A DNA stretch of 64,000 nt from Theristus sp. LFF4_11 (Eukaryota > Nematoda > Chromadorea > Monhysterida > Xyalidae): positions 1 to 64,000 of the forward strand of contig JASANC010001461.1 in the NCBI GenBank assembly GCA_030248135.1, given 5' to 3'. The position numbers and the translations under genes are program-made. Below the pieces are notes generated by a model, which ran no database searches, was not told the origin of the DNA, and was given only the letters and a program-made list of their open reading frames with translations. The first letter of the stretch is position 1; the number at the start of each line of letters is the position of its first letter. This document shows, piece by piece, positions 13,501-28,500 of the stretch.

Positions 13501-16500
13501 ACTGAAAACAGCGAGTGAACAGTGATGCACCCAACACCTCGACGCGTTCGTACAGTACGAATTCCCCCATTACAGAGCAACAGCTGCTTTCAGGGCTTTT
13601 GCACCAGATCAACCTGATTTTCACGGAGGGGTGTGTGTTTCGCATGACATGCGTCCTTGAAACTCAGATGACCCATTGGTTGTTCTATTTAAGAGCACCT
13701 GAAAGCAAGCAGCTCTGGTCGGGGTACACTTGAATGGCCGATTGCTGTTCAAACGCACGCACACGAACGCTCGGGCGGTTTCATGCGTTTCGCACGATTG
13801 ATGAGCAGCATCGCGTGCTCGCTGGTGTCCGCCTGGAAGCGCTCGTGCTCGATGGCGTACGTCGCTGCGGCGTCGAACTTTTGCTGTCGCCAGAACGTGC
13901 CCTGGTCGCCGATCAGATACAGCGTGTCTTCAAAGACGTCAACGACGATCGGGCGCTCTTCTGCCACCAGTCCGCCCACTGTAACCAAACAACGTCGCCG
14001 ATTGCTTTACACTATCGTGTTTTTGGAATGACTAAAATCTTGTAACATTTCCGTTAAAAAACGATAATGACCTTGTACTTTTTGTGTGCATTTCTACTTT
14101 TTTGTACGATACAGTCTTCATCTTCATCGTCAACGTCGACGACACCTTTCTCTTTGATTTCAGTAATAACCAATCAACGTGAACTTTCTCCATCTACTGT
14201 CGCTTCTCACAGGTCACTTTTACAAGTTTCCTCCAACCGAAACATAAGCGTCTGACCATTTGGCTTCATCCGGAATCCGTAGGTCTGCACGACCCTGCGA
14301 TCGGCACCGTCCAGCAGCGCCGATTCGAGTGTGCCCATTCGTCTGTCGACCCAGTAAAGGCGTTCATTGGAGACGTCGATCGCAATGGAGGTCGGCTCAA
14401 TGATGTTGTCTGCGATCAGCACTCGGCGGTCGGAGCCGTCCAGGCGGCACGACTCGATCTTTGCACCGTGCGAATGACGCGACACGGGCGACGCAAGGTC
14501 GCACCAGAAGAGACGGCTGAAATGGGCAACCGGCGCGTCTCGTGGGAGAGAAACGGACAGAGACTTGCGCCGTCAGTTCACCGAACACGGAGCACGGGTC
14601 TGAGAGAGCTGCATACACACACAGGCACGCATGCAGTCACGGCGCGGAACGTTATGATGCAACGCATCAGCGCATCCGATTCAACCACAAACAGTCAACT
14701 CAACCGTTCAGCTTAGTTTTATTGAGCACTGCATTTGGCAGTGCGCCCACTGTTATCAGTTCGATCGCATGGCGTCATGGAGTGAACAACGTTGAACGTG
14801 AGCAGTAAACTGTCAGCAGTTTTGTGCATTTCGGCGACTCACAAATGCGGCGGACTGACGGCGACGTCCGTGAGCAGTGCGATGTTGCTGTCGACGAGCG
14901 TCGCGTGGTAGGCGCGTGGCCGCCCCGGCCGCATCGACGCCACCCGGATGTGCGTTGTCGTCTCCGATCGCCCGTTCAACTCGACCGCGTAGACCAAAAA
15001 CTGCTGCCACCAGTCTACCGCGATTCGCGTGATCGTCTCTTGTTGCTGTTGATTGTCCGTCGGCGGTAACGCAACTGTGGCCTGAATCGGTTTTGAAGCA
15101 CAGATACAATTGCTAGGCGATTGAGAGCCGATGCCCCAGTCAGCAAATCAGCGTGCCCAGTTCGAGCTTCCACTGTGCGAATTACGCTGCAGTGTGAGGG
15201 TTTGAGCGCATTCCACACAAATCACAACGCAGATCGCATGCAACCAACCGGATGCGTCGCTCGTTTCGCCACTTTGTGCTGTGCACCATGCACCGGCAGC
15301 GGCGCCACCACCAGCCAATCGTAGTTCGCCTCATCCAACGGCAGCGTGTCGTTGATGGTGATCAAGTTCAGTCGACCGTCGTCGTCGACAATGAAGTCGA
15401 GTCGCCCATGACTGCGGCGTCGCTCCGTTACGACCGCGTTCAGCGCAGCGTCACCCAGCGTGTCCACCAATTTGCCGTTGCGCAGCTGCCATGTTCGCAA
15501 CACGCCGCCCTCTCTTGCGATTACGTACGTGCGCGCGTCTGCAGCAGAGAAACCAGCATAAAGCATTTGTTGAAGCTGAATGAAGCGTCGCAACGTTTGA
15601 GCGCGTTGGAATATTCTCAGATTGCCATTTGTCCGCGTGTAGAGATCCATTTCTGACGCACCCTCAGCCCGACAGTGGCCAGTCTCCGTTCGCACGTAGC
15701 CGTCGTCGCAGTAGCACTTCAAGTCGCCGTGCTGCGACTGTTTGCACTTTTGCGGGCACGCGCCGAAATGGCGGCAACGGCTCGATTCTGAAACAATCTT
15801 CCATCCGGTTCAAGAAATCAGAAAACATAGTAGTTCTTGTTCAAGTGTTTGATAATTTGGGGGGGGGGGGTGATAACATTCCGAAATTTAACAAAATTCA
15901 CAGCACCACGAACCACAAGCGAGTTCATCGGAGTTGTCGCCGCAGTCATTGAACCCATCACAGCGTCGTTTCGCCGGGACACAGCGCGCGTTCGCACAAG
16001 CGAAATTGGTGGCGTTCAAGACGCAGTCGTGGTGGCGTCGCGCCGAGTCGCCAATTGACGTGCACATGGCGCCGTTCTTGTCGGAGCCGTCCGCACAGTG
16101 GTGCACATCGCCCAAACGGTTGCTGCAGCTGAACAGTGACGGAAAACAGGTGCCACTGGCGCAGCGGCTCATGTGCAGCGGACACGCACGGCGGACTGAA
16201 AGAAATTCAGGCGGTTTTCACGATTCAGTTGAACGTTTTTTTTTAAATTGATTGATTAATTAAAGAAATACGAGTAAAATCGAGAGCACGATGGTTTGAG
16301 AACGTAAATAAGTTGAAAAGTAGAGCCCGTGCGCGCACCCACAATCCCATTTAGTTAAAAAGCAAAACCGAGTCGGATGTCAACCTGTTGTTGATCGATA
16401 AGCACACCCGCAAAACAGAACGAAACGCGCTCCGTAGCAGTCAGTTTTAACCAAAAGAACGGAAAGCTTCACTGACGACAGAGTGCGACAGTCTCATCAT

Positions 16501-19500
16501 TGGCACAATCGGTGACGCCGTCGCATCGCCACTGGTCACGAATGCATTTGCCGTCCGAGCACCGGAACCAGCCGTCCGCGGCGAGACACGAGCGCGAGCA
16601 AGCGGCGCCGTTCGTTCGATTTGTCTGCCATTCGTCGGAGCCGTCGGCACAGTCGTTTGCGCCGTCGCACAGCCACGCCGACGGGATGCACGCGCGACCG
16701 TTCGCACAACGCCACAGACCGGCGGCGCACGAGCCGGCGCTGCCTGCAACGCAGCGAGCGACAACTTGCGCTCACACTTTTACGACAGGTAAAGTCTTAG
16801 TCCTTCTCTGAAGACAGTGCAGTTTGTTCATGATTCACACAATGATGTTGCACAGCCACAAACAAACACATGCCATGATACAGCAACGTGTGTGTGAGCG
16901 CGTGTGTGCCTGTGTGTTTGTTTGCGTACGTACTGGGTCATAAGCAGGTGCATTATCTTCAAGACCAGGTTTCTTGTTGATTTGTTACGTTCAAAATATG
17001 GATTTCAGCATGATTCGACACAGCGCACCAACATCAATAAACGTCTCATCACCAGTAATTGCCCATTGCAAACAGAGTCACCCAACATCCCGCCTCGTGC
17101 TACCGACCGGGACACGCGTGTTCGTCACTCGCATCAGTGCAGTCATCATGTCCGTCGCATCGGAGCGTCCACTCAATGCACAACGATTGATCCTTGCACT
17201 GAAACCGATTACTGCCAGTGCAATTGTGCCGTGCACAGCCGGCCTGCTCCGACTCATCCGACGCATCCGCGCAGTCCCGTTGACCGTCGCACACCCAGCT
17301 GCGCAAGAACAACTGATTCGGTTTTTGTTGGTGTCGTCAGCTTTCAACGAACGTTAACGAATCTAGCGCCGAGACTGGTTGCATGATGTCACATATCAGA
17401 TTCAAAATCAAAAACACAGATCGTAAAAATGCGAGAGATAACAATTCCAGCTGCATTAATTGACCTCCTCTCGATGCATCTGCCCGTCTGCTCGCATTTG
17501 AACTGATCACCGGCGCAGACGGCGCGTGCGTCCGCTCGGCAGTCGCGCTCATCCGCAGCGTCTCGGCAGTCCGGCTGACCGTCGCATCGCCAACCGATCG
17601 GAATGCAACGCCCTTCGGTGCACTGAAATTCCTTCGCGCTGCACGTTTTGCTGGCTGAAATCATAAAGTTTTAACGATTGAGAACATCATGGCGCGGTGC
17701 GATCAATCAGAACAGAATCAAAAGCAGGCAATCCATCAATGTGACACACACAGCACCAACCACAGTTCTGTTCATCGGTGCCATCATCGCAGTCCGTTTC
17801 GCCGTCGCAGACAAACGCCATCGGCAGACAAACGTTGTGACTGCGCGCCATACACTCCATCTCCAGTCGCTCCACGCACGCACGCTCAAATGCGCTTTCT
17901 GGAAAGTTCCATCAGAAACTGACCGTCCAGCAAAGCTTCAATGAAATTGCCGATTTGCTGCTGCAGTAGATTGTGATACGATGCATCATGTTGTGTGTGA
18001 TGCCGCTAATCAGTTTGCTACAGATACATCACGTCACGACCACATTGTGTGATGCGATTTAGTTTACTGAATTTGGATGTGACCGCTTGCAAATAAAAAG
18101 AATTCCATTCCACATTACCGCAGTCCTGTTCATCTTCAGCGTTCGGACAATCACTGTGACCGTCACATTTGCTGGTGAGTGGGATGCACATTTTGGCCTT
18201 CTTGCATTTCCACTGACCCGGCGTGCATGAGTACGAATCTTGAAAGAGAACATTTCGAATTACGGTTTCGGTTTGACACCGACAAAAATAACGGGCATCG
18301 GCATTTCAAGTTTGCTGTTAGTCAAAAAAAGCATTGCATAACCACAAGCAACCCAACTGGTATGCCTCATTTCAAACTTTGACATGTTAAACTCAGTTTC
18401 AAAATGTTCAACCGAACCAACCACAGTCCATATTATGCCTGTTGTTCTTCGTCAGTCTGCCCTCATCGTCGCCAGCCGGGCATTGTGCAAGCCCGTCACA
18501 GAGTTGGTCGTGATGCACACAAACAGTGCTGTTCTTGGCGGCAGTGCTGGTGTTGTGGCGATCAGCTGCTGCGCATTGCCATTGGCCCGGCGCACAATGG
18601 AACGGCGGACACGCATCACGCAGGTTGTACAATTCGTCCTGCGCGTCGCCGCAGTCGTCCTGACCATCGCAGTGCCACCACGACGGGATGCATTTGTACG
18701 TGTGCTCGCACACAAACTGCCAGCTTTAATGAGCAAAGAAATGATCACTTTGGCAGGGAAACTGACTTGATCACCACCACCAATCATGTTTACATTCAAC
18801 AACGGCCCCGGCCCCGTACGGCCACAACTTACGGGGCACAGTTCGGTTCGCATTTCAAGTCTCCGACCAGCTGGAATCCGTCGGCACACTGGCACCGGTA
18901 TCCCTTTTTGTTGTCCGGCGCCAGCAGACACAGATTCTCGCACCAGCCGTTGTGATTGTAGCACGGATTGTTGAACGGGTGCACGATCGGTTGCAATGAC
19001 GGGTGCACAATCTGGTGTGACATCAGTTTGTGAAATCCAGTGGAAAATAAAGAAAATATAAATCCAGCTCAAGTGGAAACGCAAGAATGCAGCTGAATGC
19101 TGAGCCGCTCCACCTTGATGCCCATCGGTTTGTGCGCAATGCCCTTGATCAGCTGTGTTTTGTTTTGTCCCGTGAACTTGTGTGCTCTGTATACAGTGCC
19201 GTCGTGCCAGTCCGTCCACAGGAGCCACTGCTCAAAGACAGCCATCGAGAATATGTGGCGTATGTCCTTCAAAATGCGTCGACGATTCTTGCCCTCATAG
19301 TCGCACATGTCTGCAATGACGTTTTTTTATATTTGGCTCACTTCAAAGTCAAGGCACTTTTGATGATACCCAATCAAACTTTATCGCATCAAAGCAGCAA
19401 AGTGTAATCGTTCTACAGAGCAAAAAAAGTGCAATAAAAACAAGCAATCAAGTGAAGTGACGTGACGAAACACGAAAGTCACCAATATAGTCGAGTTTCG

Positions 19501-22500
19501 CATCTCCCCAGAAGACAGTTTTCGTGATCGACTCAACGGTCAGAGCGTTCGGCCATCGTATGGAGCTGTTCACGATCATGGTCACATTGCGGCCGTCCAT
19601 TGACATTCGACCGAGGTGCGATCGCTCGCCCCAGTCCGTCCAGAAAAGCAACCTATAAAATAAACAGCAAAACAAACGTCTATGATCTGAATTTGAGAAC
19701 AAAACTGCATCACGTTCCACTAATTCTTATACAACACGCTGATTGGCACACAATCACGGATTGATGATTGACTACATGCCAGCAGCACAACTGGCTAAAC
19801 TGTCATCATTATTTCAAACTGTCATCGAATCTATCATATGGAAACCAAATGGAACCTGGCCATTGGGTCGACCACAATGGCCCGCGGCTCCTGCAGCAGT
19901 TTACTGTCGTGCAGCACTCTGCTGAATTGGCCTGCCAAGTTCGCAACCATGATCGCTCGTTTGCCCTTGTCCGTCCAGTACAAATTGCCGCCCAGCCAGT
20001 CCACTGCCAGGCCATCAGCGTAATTGGCCGACACGTGAGAGAACACCTGAAAACGACGACACTGCTTTTGTGTTGGTTAGCTGCATCTGGAGAATAGCTT
20101 GTTTTGCACAATAGTTATCGCAAGAACGAATCGTATCATGAGGTCTCTGATGATTTTTGATACTGAGCGCAGTGCGTTCCACATGAGTTTCAGTGTCGAC
20201 ACTGTCAACATTTTTGTCCGTCGCAACTTTTTTCAACTTTGTTTCCAAACGCACGACTTGAATCTGACTGACAACCCAAACGTCCACACGAACACAGTAA
20301 CCTGATACGAATTGTTGCGCTGATCGAGTGCAACACGCCCAATGTGACTGTGCGAATGTGAGACATCGGTCCAGTAGAGCATCTGACTCTGCCAGTCGTA
20401 ATCAATGGCGACCCCGTTGGTCAGGTTCGTCAACAGACGATGACGCAGCTTTGATGAGTCGCCGTGCAGCTCGTACAGATACAAATCGTGACGACTGGAC
20501 AGCGCCACGGAGACCGGAACTGAAACTGGCAGTTTGTTGCGCCTTTCATCATGCCTGCACAGATCTTACGCGTGTGACGGCGTGGGCGAACAAGGTGCAC
20601 ATTGGCGCCGTTGAGTTCACCACGTTGCACCAAACTGTCGCACGCATATGGGGTGGTGCGGGAACACGCCTTGTGAAGGATGAATACTGGGTCGTACACT
20701 ACATAGCACGCGGTTGCTTGATTCAATGAGTGTTCAGCTGAACCTGCAGTCCCCAGGCAAACATCACCAAACACGAAATCACGAACGTTTGCTGGTGTGC
20801 TTGCAGGTGCGTCCGTCCGTGTCGAGTCGATAATGTTCGTCGCAGTAGCAGTGAAAGTCACGCCCCTTTGGTTTGCAGTGCTGGCTGCACGGCCGATCGT
20901 CGCATGCGTTCTTCTCTGCAAACGATGTTTGTTTAACAATCACTCTTTTTGTCGTAAATTATGTTACCCTTCCAGACACACATCATTGTAAACCACCAGA
21001 CCACAACCGAAAAGCATGCAGAATTCACAAAAAAAACGACACAGAAAACCAAATTCTTGCGCACCGATGCACGAATGTCTGTCGTCAGCCAGTTCGTATC
21101 CGTGCGCGCACGAGCACTGATACCCAATCTGTTGGTCAACACATTTGTGCTGGCACGGCTGCGACGTGGCACACTCGTCGACGCCGCATCCGAGTTCGTC
21201 CGTCCTAAAAGATCGTGAAAAGTGTGCGGAAAATTGATTGGTTAGAATTGCACGAGGAGACCAATCAGCGCATCCTGATCTTCCAGTTGACAGTTTATAG
21301 AATCTGCAGATTTCATTGGAGTTTCCTGCTGACAAAAATGGACGACTGTATGAATGAATGAGCAGAACTCGATTAGCTGATTGCAGTGTCGCGCGCGCAC
21401 GCGTGTGTGCTCACCAATCGCCACAGTCGTTGCGTGTGTTGCACAGCAGCGCCTGCTCGATGCAGACTTTGTTGGCGCACTGGTACTGTTGCTGTTTGCA
21501 CTGCGTCACCAGCTGGCACAGCTCGACAGACTCGTCCGATTCGTCGTCGCAGTCAGTGACGCCGTTGCAGAGCAGCGATCGTGCGACACACTGAGCACCA
21601 CCGGTGCACGCGAACTCACCGTCGGCGCATGTCCGCTTGCCTGCAACGTTGACCCGCTTACAGCCAACGACATTCACTTGCGGTGTTGGACAAGCGCAAA
21701 CGCAAGACACAACCAACCAATCATAGATGATTACCACTAACACGGTGAACCATTGTGTTCAAGTTTCAGATTCCACCACCCAGAAACTAACCGCAACCGT
21801 GCGGCTCGTCACTGGCGTCCTCACAGTCTTTTTCGCCATCACAATAGAAATACTGCAAAATGCATTGACCGTCGCCGCAACGGAAATCGGATGGAGAGCA
21901 CTCCGGAAGATTACCTGGGGAAAAAAACAAAAAAAACCAATTTGAAAACGCCGTGCGTGCAAAGGAATTAGAAGCCAAGCACGGAGCATGAAAAATCAGT
22001 AACAAATAATAATTGCCGGGCGCAAGAAAATAAAAAAAAGTGTGACGAACGAGCATATGGCGCCATGGTGGCACATCCAATCTCGTCGGATCCATCGAGA
22101 CAGTCCGACGGGCCGTCGCACTGCCACGCGAGCGGGATGCACCGGGCGTCGCCGCAGGTGAACTGCACGGACGCGTTGCACGGCTGGGACGCGGCCGCAC
22201 AGTGCAGTTCGTCGCTGGCGTCGCCACAGTCCAACGCGTCGTCGCAGTGCCACTGCAGCGGAATGCACTGCGAGCCGTCGGCACACGCAAACTCGCTCGA
22301 ACGGTTGCACAGCGAGCCTGTGTGCGTGCGAGTGGTGAGCCCGATTACCAAGTGGACTAGCACTCAAATAACCGACGTTGTATCGGAGCTTCTCTGCATT
22401 ATGGCGTGCAGAGCATCAGATGCAGATGTGGATGTGACACACACACAACATGGCACAGATCGACACCAGCACCAGGCACGCACGCAAATTTCGATTTTCA

Positions 22501-25500
22501 GCCTCCTAACAGTATCACAAATATCACAATGCAAACTGCGACTGACCACACTTGAACTCGTCAGAGCCATCGAAGCAGTCGACGTCACCGTCGCAATGCC
22601 ACGACTCAGGGATGCACACGCTGCCACTGCCACTCGGCGTTGCACACTCGAACTCGTCCGCTGAGCAGGATGACGTTGCTGAAATGTTCTCAGTGTTGAC
22701 ATTGCATCGCGCCCGCGATCACAGCAGATACAAAATGCTGAACGTGACACAAGTGCGCTCGTGCGTACGCAGCGGCAGAGCGGCGTCGCCGCAGCCGATC
22801 TCGTCCCAGTTGTCCCAGCAGTCATCGTGCTCGTCACACAGCCACGACGGCAGAATGCACGCGGTCGTGTGCGCGCAGTTGATCTGCGTCGCGTTGCCGA
22901 TCTTCGGCTCAGCCGTACAGTTGTGGTGCACACCTGCGCGCAGAGCAACACTTAGGCTTGCACGTAAGGCCGGCACAAGACCACTGTAAATGCGGCTAGA
23001 CTTGAAACACGCTAAAAAACAGCGTCGCTAGTTGTCGTGTCACACAACGCGTGCGAAACACAGGCGCAATTTTAACAAAAATAGCGTTCAGTTACTGAGA
23101 CAAAGCACCTCGATTTGACTATTTGACCGTCAATTCAAGACTGACCAACAGTATCACAGTGCATCTCATCACTGGCGTCATTGCAGTCGCGTTCAAAGTT
23201 GCATCGTTTTGCGCTTGGCAGGCACATGCCGGAGTCACATCTGAAGTGCGTCGCCGCGTCACACTTGCATTTGGCGGCCTCAGTCTCGTCAGCGTAATTG
23301 CCACAGTCGTTGACGCCGTTGCACTTGCGAGTCTCGTTGATGCACATGCCGTTGCCACACGGCCAGAAACCAGCGCGGCATTCGCGGTTGGCTGTGCACA
23401 AGATTGCACTGATTTCAGAGACAAACATTGAACGGTGAAACCACCGAATTTGCGGCTGTCAAAGTCAATTAGTCAACCATTCATGTTTTGAAGGCTGGTG
23501 CTAGCAGACGCAACCATTCAGGAGGCTCAGGCTGAAAGCCAATTTCAAGTATCCTTCTGAAAGCCCCCATTTCATTTTCATAAATGATTGCGTGCTTCAA
23601 CTTTAGACGGCGGTTATCATTAGACGTTCTAAACATTTCAAGAAAATCGGTTTGTGTCCAAATAACAACGTTGGCACTTTCTTACCACACAGGGGCCAGA
23701 CTTCATCGTCTCCACTCTTGCAGTGTTTCGTGTGGTCGCAGGTCAGTTCGTACTCAATGCATCGACCATCGTCACATTCGTGCTCACTCGCCGTACAGTG
23801 CGACTCGCGTTCTGAGTCGTTTTCAAACAAATCGGGTGTTTTTTGCCAAACAAAGCTAAAGCAATCTGGGAGGAGAAAAGCGTGCTGTTCAATTCTCTCC
23901 AATAATGCTGCTAACCGATGCACGTTCGGTTGTCCGGCGCGAGAACGCGTGTAGCAGCACAGCCGCAAGACGCACGCCCGCTGGCGTCCAGCAGGCACAG
24001 CTCCGCACAGTCCGGTGCTCGGCCTTTCGCGCACGCCGTGTGCATGCCTGCAGACGGTCGTGTCACTTCAGTTTGGTCGCCACAAAACTGATTCATAGAA
24101 AGATCTACCTGCATTGAGCTACGGAAGTTGTATGAATTGTGGAATGAATAGATTTCCGGGTGAAAGATTGAAAAGCAAAGTCAAACACTGTGAAAGACTC
24201 GCTGACACGCATCAGACGTGGCGTTGCTCGCGACGACGGCCAGACTCATCGGTTGCCGCTGGAAGTCGGCCCTGAGCACGTGCGGCTTCTCGGCAGCGTT
24301 CCGCTTGTGCACGCGCAGCAGCGAGCGCGCCTCCCAGTCGGTGACGTACAAGTAATCGCCGTGCAACGCCATGCCGAAGACGTGCTGCGTCGCGCGGCCG
24401 CTCGCGACGATCTGCGCACAACCAACGGGGGATTATCGGTGTCACTGTAACCTGGTCAATACCACAGCAGTTGATTGGAAACCGACTGCATGAGCGATTG
24501 TCAATTTGCATTCAGGCACCGAATGCGTTCAGGTGCACGCTCAACAGCGTTTCTGCAACGAGCCTGCAGCCGTGCGCCCCGCCCGTGGCGTACCACTCTG
24601 TTCGTTCCATCGTAGTCGACGCGTTCGATTTTGTCGAGCAACGCGTCCGCCCAGTAGAGCTTTCGAGCAGCGTGATCGAGCGCGAGCGCGTTTGGACTGC
24701 GGATGTCGCTGGTGACGATCGCCTGCCGCTCATAGCCGGACACGAACGCTCGCTCGATGCGCGCACTCGTCTCGTGCCAGTTCGTCCAGTAGACGCGCCT
24801 GCAAGCGCGCTGTGCCGTTTGTTTGTTGCTGTTGGTCATTGTTGCTTGCTGTCGTCGGTAGCACACCGGTGCATGCAACAACATCGAAACACTACTCACA
24901 TTCGCGCACAATGCAACTGCGCACTTACATTTCACAAATGTCCAGCGCAATGCCACGCGGCTTGTCACTCGACGTCAACTGGATCAACACACTCGGCCGG
25001 CCGGGGTATTTACCGGGGTCGGTGTCGCGAACGTTCAGCCGATTGATCGAATGATTCGTGTAGCTCGTCCAATACAGATCGCCGTGCACGTTGTCGTACG
25101 TGAGACCTTCCACGGAGCCGAGACCTGCAAGACCGTACAGCACAACTTGCTTGCTTTCGTCTTGACAAATGAGCGAGTCTGTACAAACGGATAAACAAAA
25201 TTGCATGGCGGTTCAGTCCATTTTAATTCGAACTGGTGAACAACTGGCGAACAGTGCTTGCACGTTGTAATCAGATGCAGAAGAGGGGTGACCTCATCAG
25301 CAATGTGCCCTTCTAAACTAAATATCGCTCTTCTAGCAAGAAACGACGAACCCTGAGCGAGACAGAGCGGCTTGGTTCCCTTTTCAGCGTCATAATCGAT
25401 CGCCATAATCTTGCCGAGTTGAATGTCCGAGTAAAAGAGACGTTTGTTTGCGGGATCAGCCGCGATGCCAATGGCGTTGCGAATGTAATCGGGATGCGTC

Positions 25501-28500
25501 AGCGGGCGATACGGAGCGTTGCGCGCATCCGACTGCCGCTCAGTCAACGCGGCAAACTCCAATTGGGTCGACGTCGACATCACCAGGAACTCCGTGTACG
25601 CTGCAAACAGATGCACGTGATAACACATTATAAGCATATTGTTATAACCGAAGCAGCACTTTCAAACAACCACAATCAAACTATTCACAATGCCAATTCA
25701 CAAACGTTTGCAAGTTTTTCCATCGTCGGCCAGCTGGCCAAAGGCGCACTTGCATGTCACAGACGTCCAATGCGCCATCAAACACAGCTGCTCACAGCCA
25801 CCGTTGCCTGCCGCACAGCCATGCTCGGCCACTGCAAACGCGTTCGTCGCTTGTTTCATCAAGATCACATCAATTCATTGAATCGAGTCGTTCAACCACG
25901 ATAATAAAGCAAACAAAAAATTGTCGAATAACGTCGCACAACAGACGTTCTTTTCGTTTCGGTGTGAGCGTGTTGTCGAACGCACGAATGTTGTAGATCC
26001 GTCTCATTCCAAGCTGGTGTCGTTTCATGCGGTGCACGGACCCCAACGTTCCATTGACCACCTCAGCGTAACTAAGGGTGCCGTTTTGCAAACCGCTGCA
26101 AACGCGCACGAAGCTCAATGTTCGCAAAACGTCTAGCTCACCGTGATTCCAGTTTCTTTCTCAGTTTTACCACTTCCGCATCGTCAGAAAAGCATTTTTA
26201 CCCGACAACAAACCTGCTATACCACCATAATTGGGTTTTGTAAACCGCGATTGCGGTGATGTTGTCTTTCAGAGCAGCGTCACTGTAGTCATACAGCACC
26301 TTCGGATTCACCTGCGAAGCAAACGTATATCATGGATTCAGAAATTCAGAAGTTGCGAATCCCACCCTCGATTACGTTCAGCCCCATGCCAACTAACCAT
26401 TACATTTCGTCCCAGGATCGGTGACCGGAGAATTTTCTTCTGCTTTGCGTCCACCCAAAAGACGCCATAACGGTGATAGGCAACATCAGTGATGTTGGCG
26501 CTGACTGGGGAAAAAAGGGTCGCATTTTTTCTGCCGTCGACCAGCCAGTATGGCTGCGCATCGAGCGCCGCTTCGTGAACGCCCGTCGTTTTTTCGATCC
26601 AAAACATTCGATCGAAACTGAAAGCGCACAAGAAGGCTTCAAAAATGAACGCATATTTTTTGCCCTGGAAACGACTAACTAGCCACTCACGAATTGAACG
26701 GGTGCACATTCAACGAGTGTATTGTATCGTTGGTGGTGTAGAGCACGACGGCATGTTGACCATCCAAACGTGCGAGCATGACGCTGCCAACCATGCCACC
26801 AGACTCCTTCGTTGAAATCTTCTGCTTCGACGACCAGTACAGGTTGCCTGAAGTTGTCAGCACTCTGTTGAATACAAGCTGCTCATTCAGTGGCATTGAT
26901 ATTGAGCGTGTTACTGGTTGAACCAGGCCAATCATTTCAGTAAGCAGACCACAGGGCGCAGTAAGACTGAATCTGTATTCTGTAATATCAAAAATTTGCG
27001 CAATCTAATGGATTCGGAATTGCTGGTGTCATATAATCGCTCAGCAAGTGATGACCATCGCCTATGCATCGATTGCATCAACGTCACCAACCAGCAAGCC
27101 AGTCCACCGCCAACGACACGAGTTTCGACGTGCCGCCATCGTAGACGACGCGGCGATCGGTCAGATCCATGCGAATGGACATGATCCTGTTGTTGTAGCC
27201 GTCGATCCAGAACACTCGCTTCGAATAGGCGTCGACGTCGACCGATTTAGCGTATGCCGACTCGGGAATGGGCGCCATGCTGTCGTGGTTGTCGGCGATG
27301 GAGACGCTGTGGATGCGCTGCTGGTCGCTGCCGACGTAGAAGATGGCGTCGGGCGGACCTGAGACATTAGAATGCTCTGCCGTGAAAGTGTAAACGAGAT
27401 GCACATTGCGCAATTTGGATAAAGCATACAGGTTGGCTGCATCGATCTGGGTGATTGAACCAATCAGTCAGTCCTACTCAAAAGCAACCTTTCAGCTGAT
27501 GTACTTTCTCTAGCTTTGCCTCGATTCCTACCTTTGCAGTTTCTTGGGTTCTTTTTGTCGGCCGTGAAACCTTGCGCGCACATATGACGCGCTTCATTGT
27601 TAACATAAATGCAGAGATGCGCGAAATCGGGCGGTTTAGGATAACACGGCGATGATCCTGGAAACAGCAATAGTGATAAGAAGCAGAACAACACAACGGT
27701 GAAACACTCAAAGGGCAAACAGTTGTGCTGGAAAAGGCAACAACGCGAGCTGCTTGTTAATGGTAAAACTGGCCAATCTGATTTACGAGTTGAGTGCACA
27801 CAACTAACAATAGAAAAACACTGCTTCAGTGCTATTCGTTTCCATTCTGGTTGTAATCAATGTCAGACAAAACGCAACCACCACTGCTCAGCGGACAAAC
27901 CAGTTTGAATCGTGTCATCCGTGACCGTGAGTGCAGTGACTCCGCTCACATTGCGCACCACATGAATGGGTCCCACCAAGACGTGATTGTGCAGGGACAG
28001 GCGTCCGATGTAGTGCTGCGTGTGGTCGCTGCTGGAGTTGTCCCAAATGTACAGCTCGCTCGCTGCCACGCCGGACACGGCCACGTGCGTCGGCGTGAAT
28101 GCAGTCCGCCCGTGGTATTCCAGGACGAACGACTAGAAATGTGCACAGTGCGTGTTGTGAGGTGTGAAAATCAAGAGGCAATCGATCAGCTGCGAGTTCG
28201 GCGGTACAAAAAAAGCTAAAAACTAAAAGCCCTAGTCTGAATACCGACTCGCACAGATTTCAGATTCCGACCAAAGCTTTTTAATACAAAAAAAACAGCT
28301 AGCCAACTGACATGATCATTGACGTAGTCGTACATGAACACATTCGTCCCATTCGTCCAGTACAATCGACCAATCGGTGCGTCCGCTTGCAACCACGTGA
28401 ACTGTGCACTCATTTGCAGGTCCAGTTTAATCTGTCTCATTTCAGTTCCGACCAGCGTCGCCGTGTATAAACGAATTGGCTCGTAGCCTTTGTCAAACCA

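Larger units (their letters stand above)
10766..13505 (-). other. LRP1: LRP1 membrane-proximal EGF repeats
   Basis: A run of EGF modules with the GYxGxxC-type ending: [89 protein letters not shown] and [12 protein letters not shown]. The last exon (10845-10766) ends at a GTGCGT donor and joins in frame to the transmembrane exon. The introns contain a small inverted-repeat element (12.9-13.0 kb) and a 133-bp dispersed repeat (12.27-12.40 kb). Confidence 0.85.

Noticed and set aside
18452..19228. 258-codon open frame on the minus strand
   Set aside because: Out of frame with, and overlapping, LRP1 EGF and LDLa exons and the intron between them.
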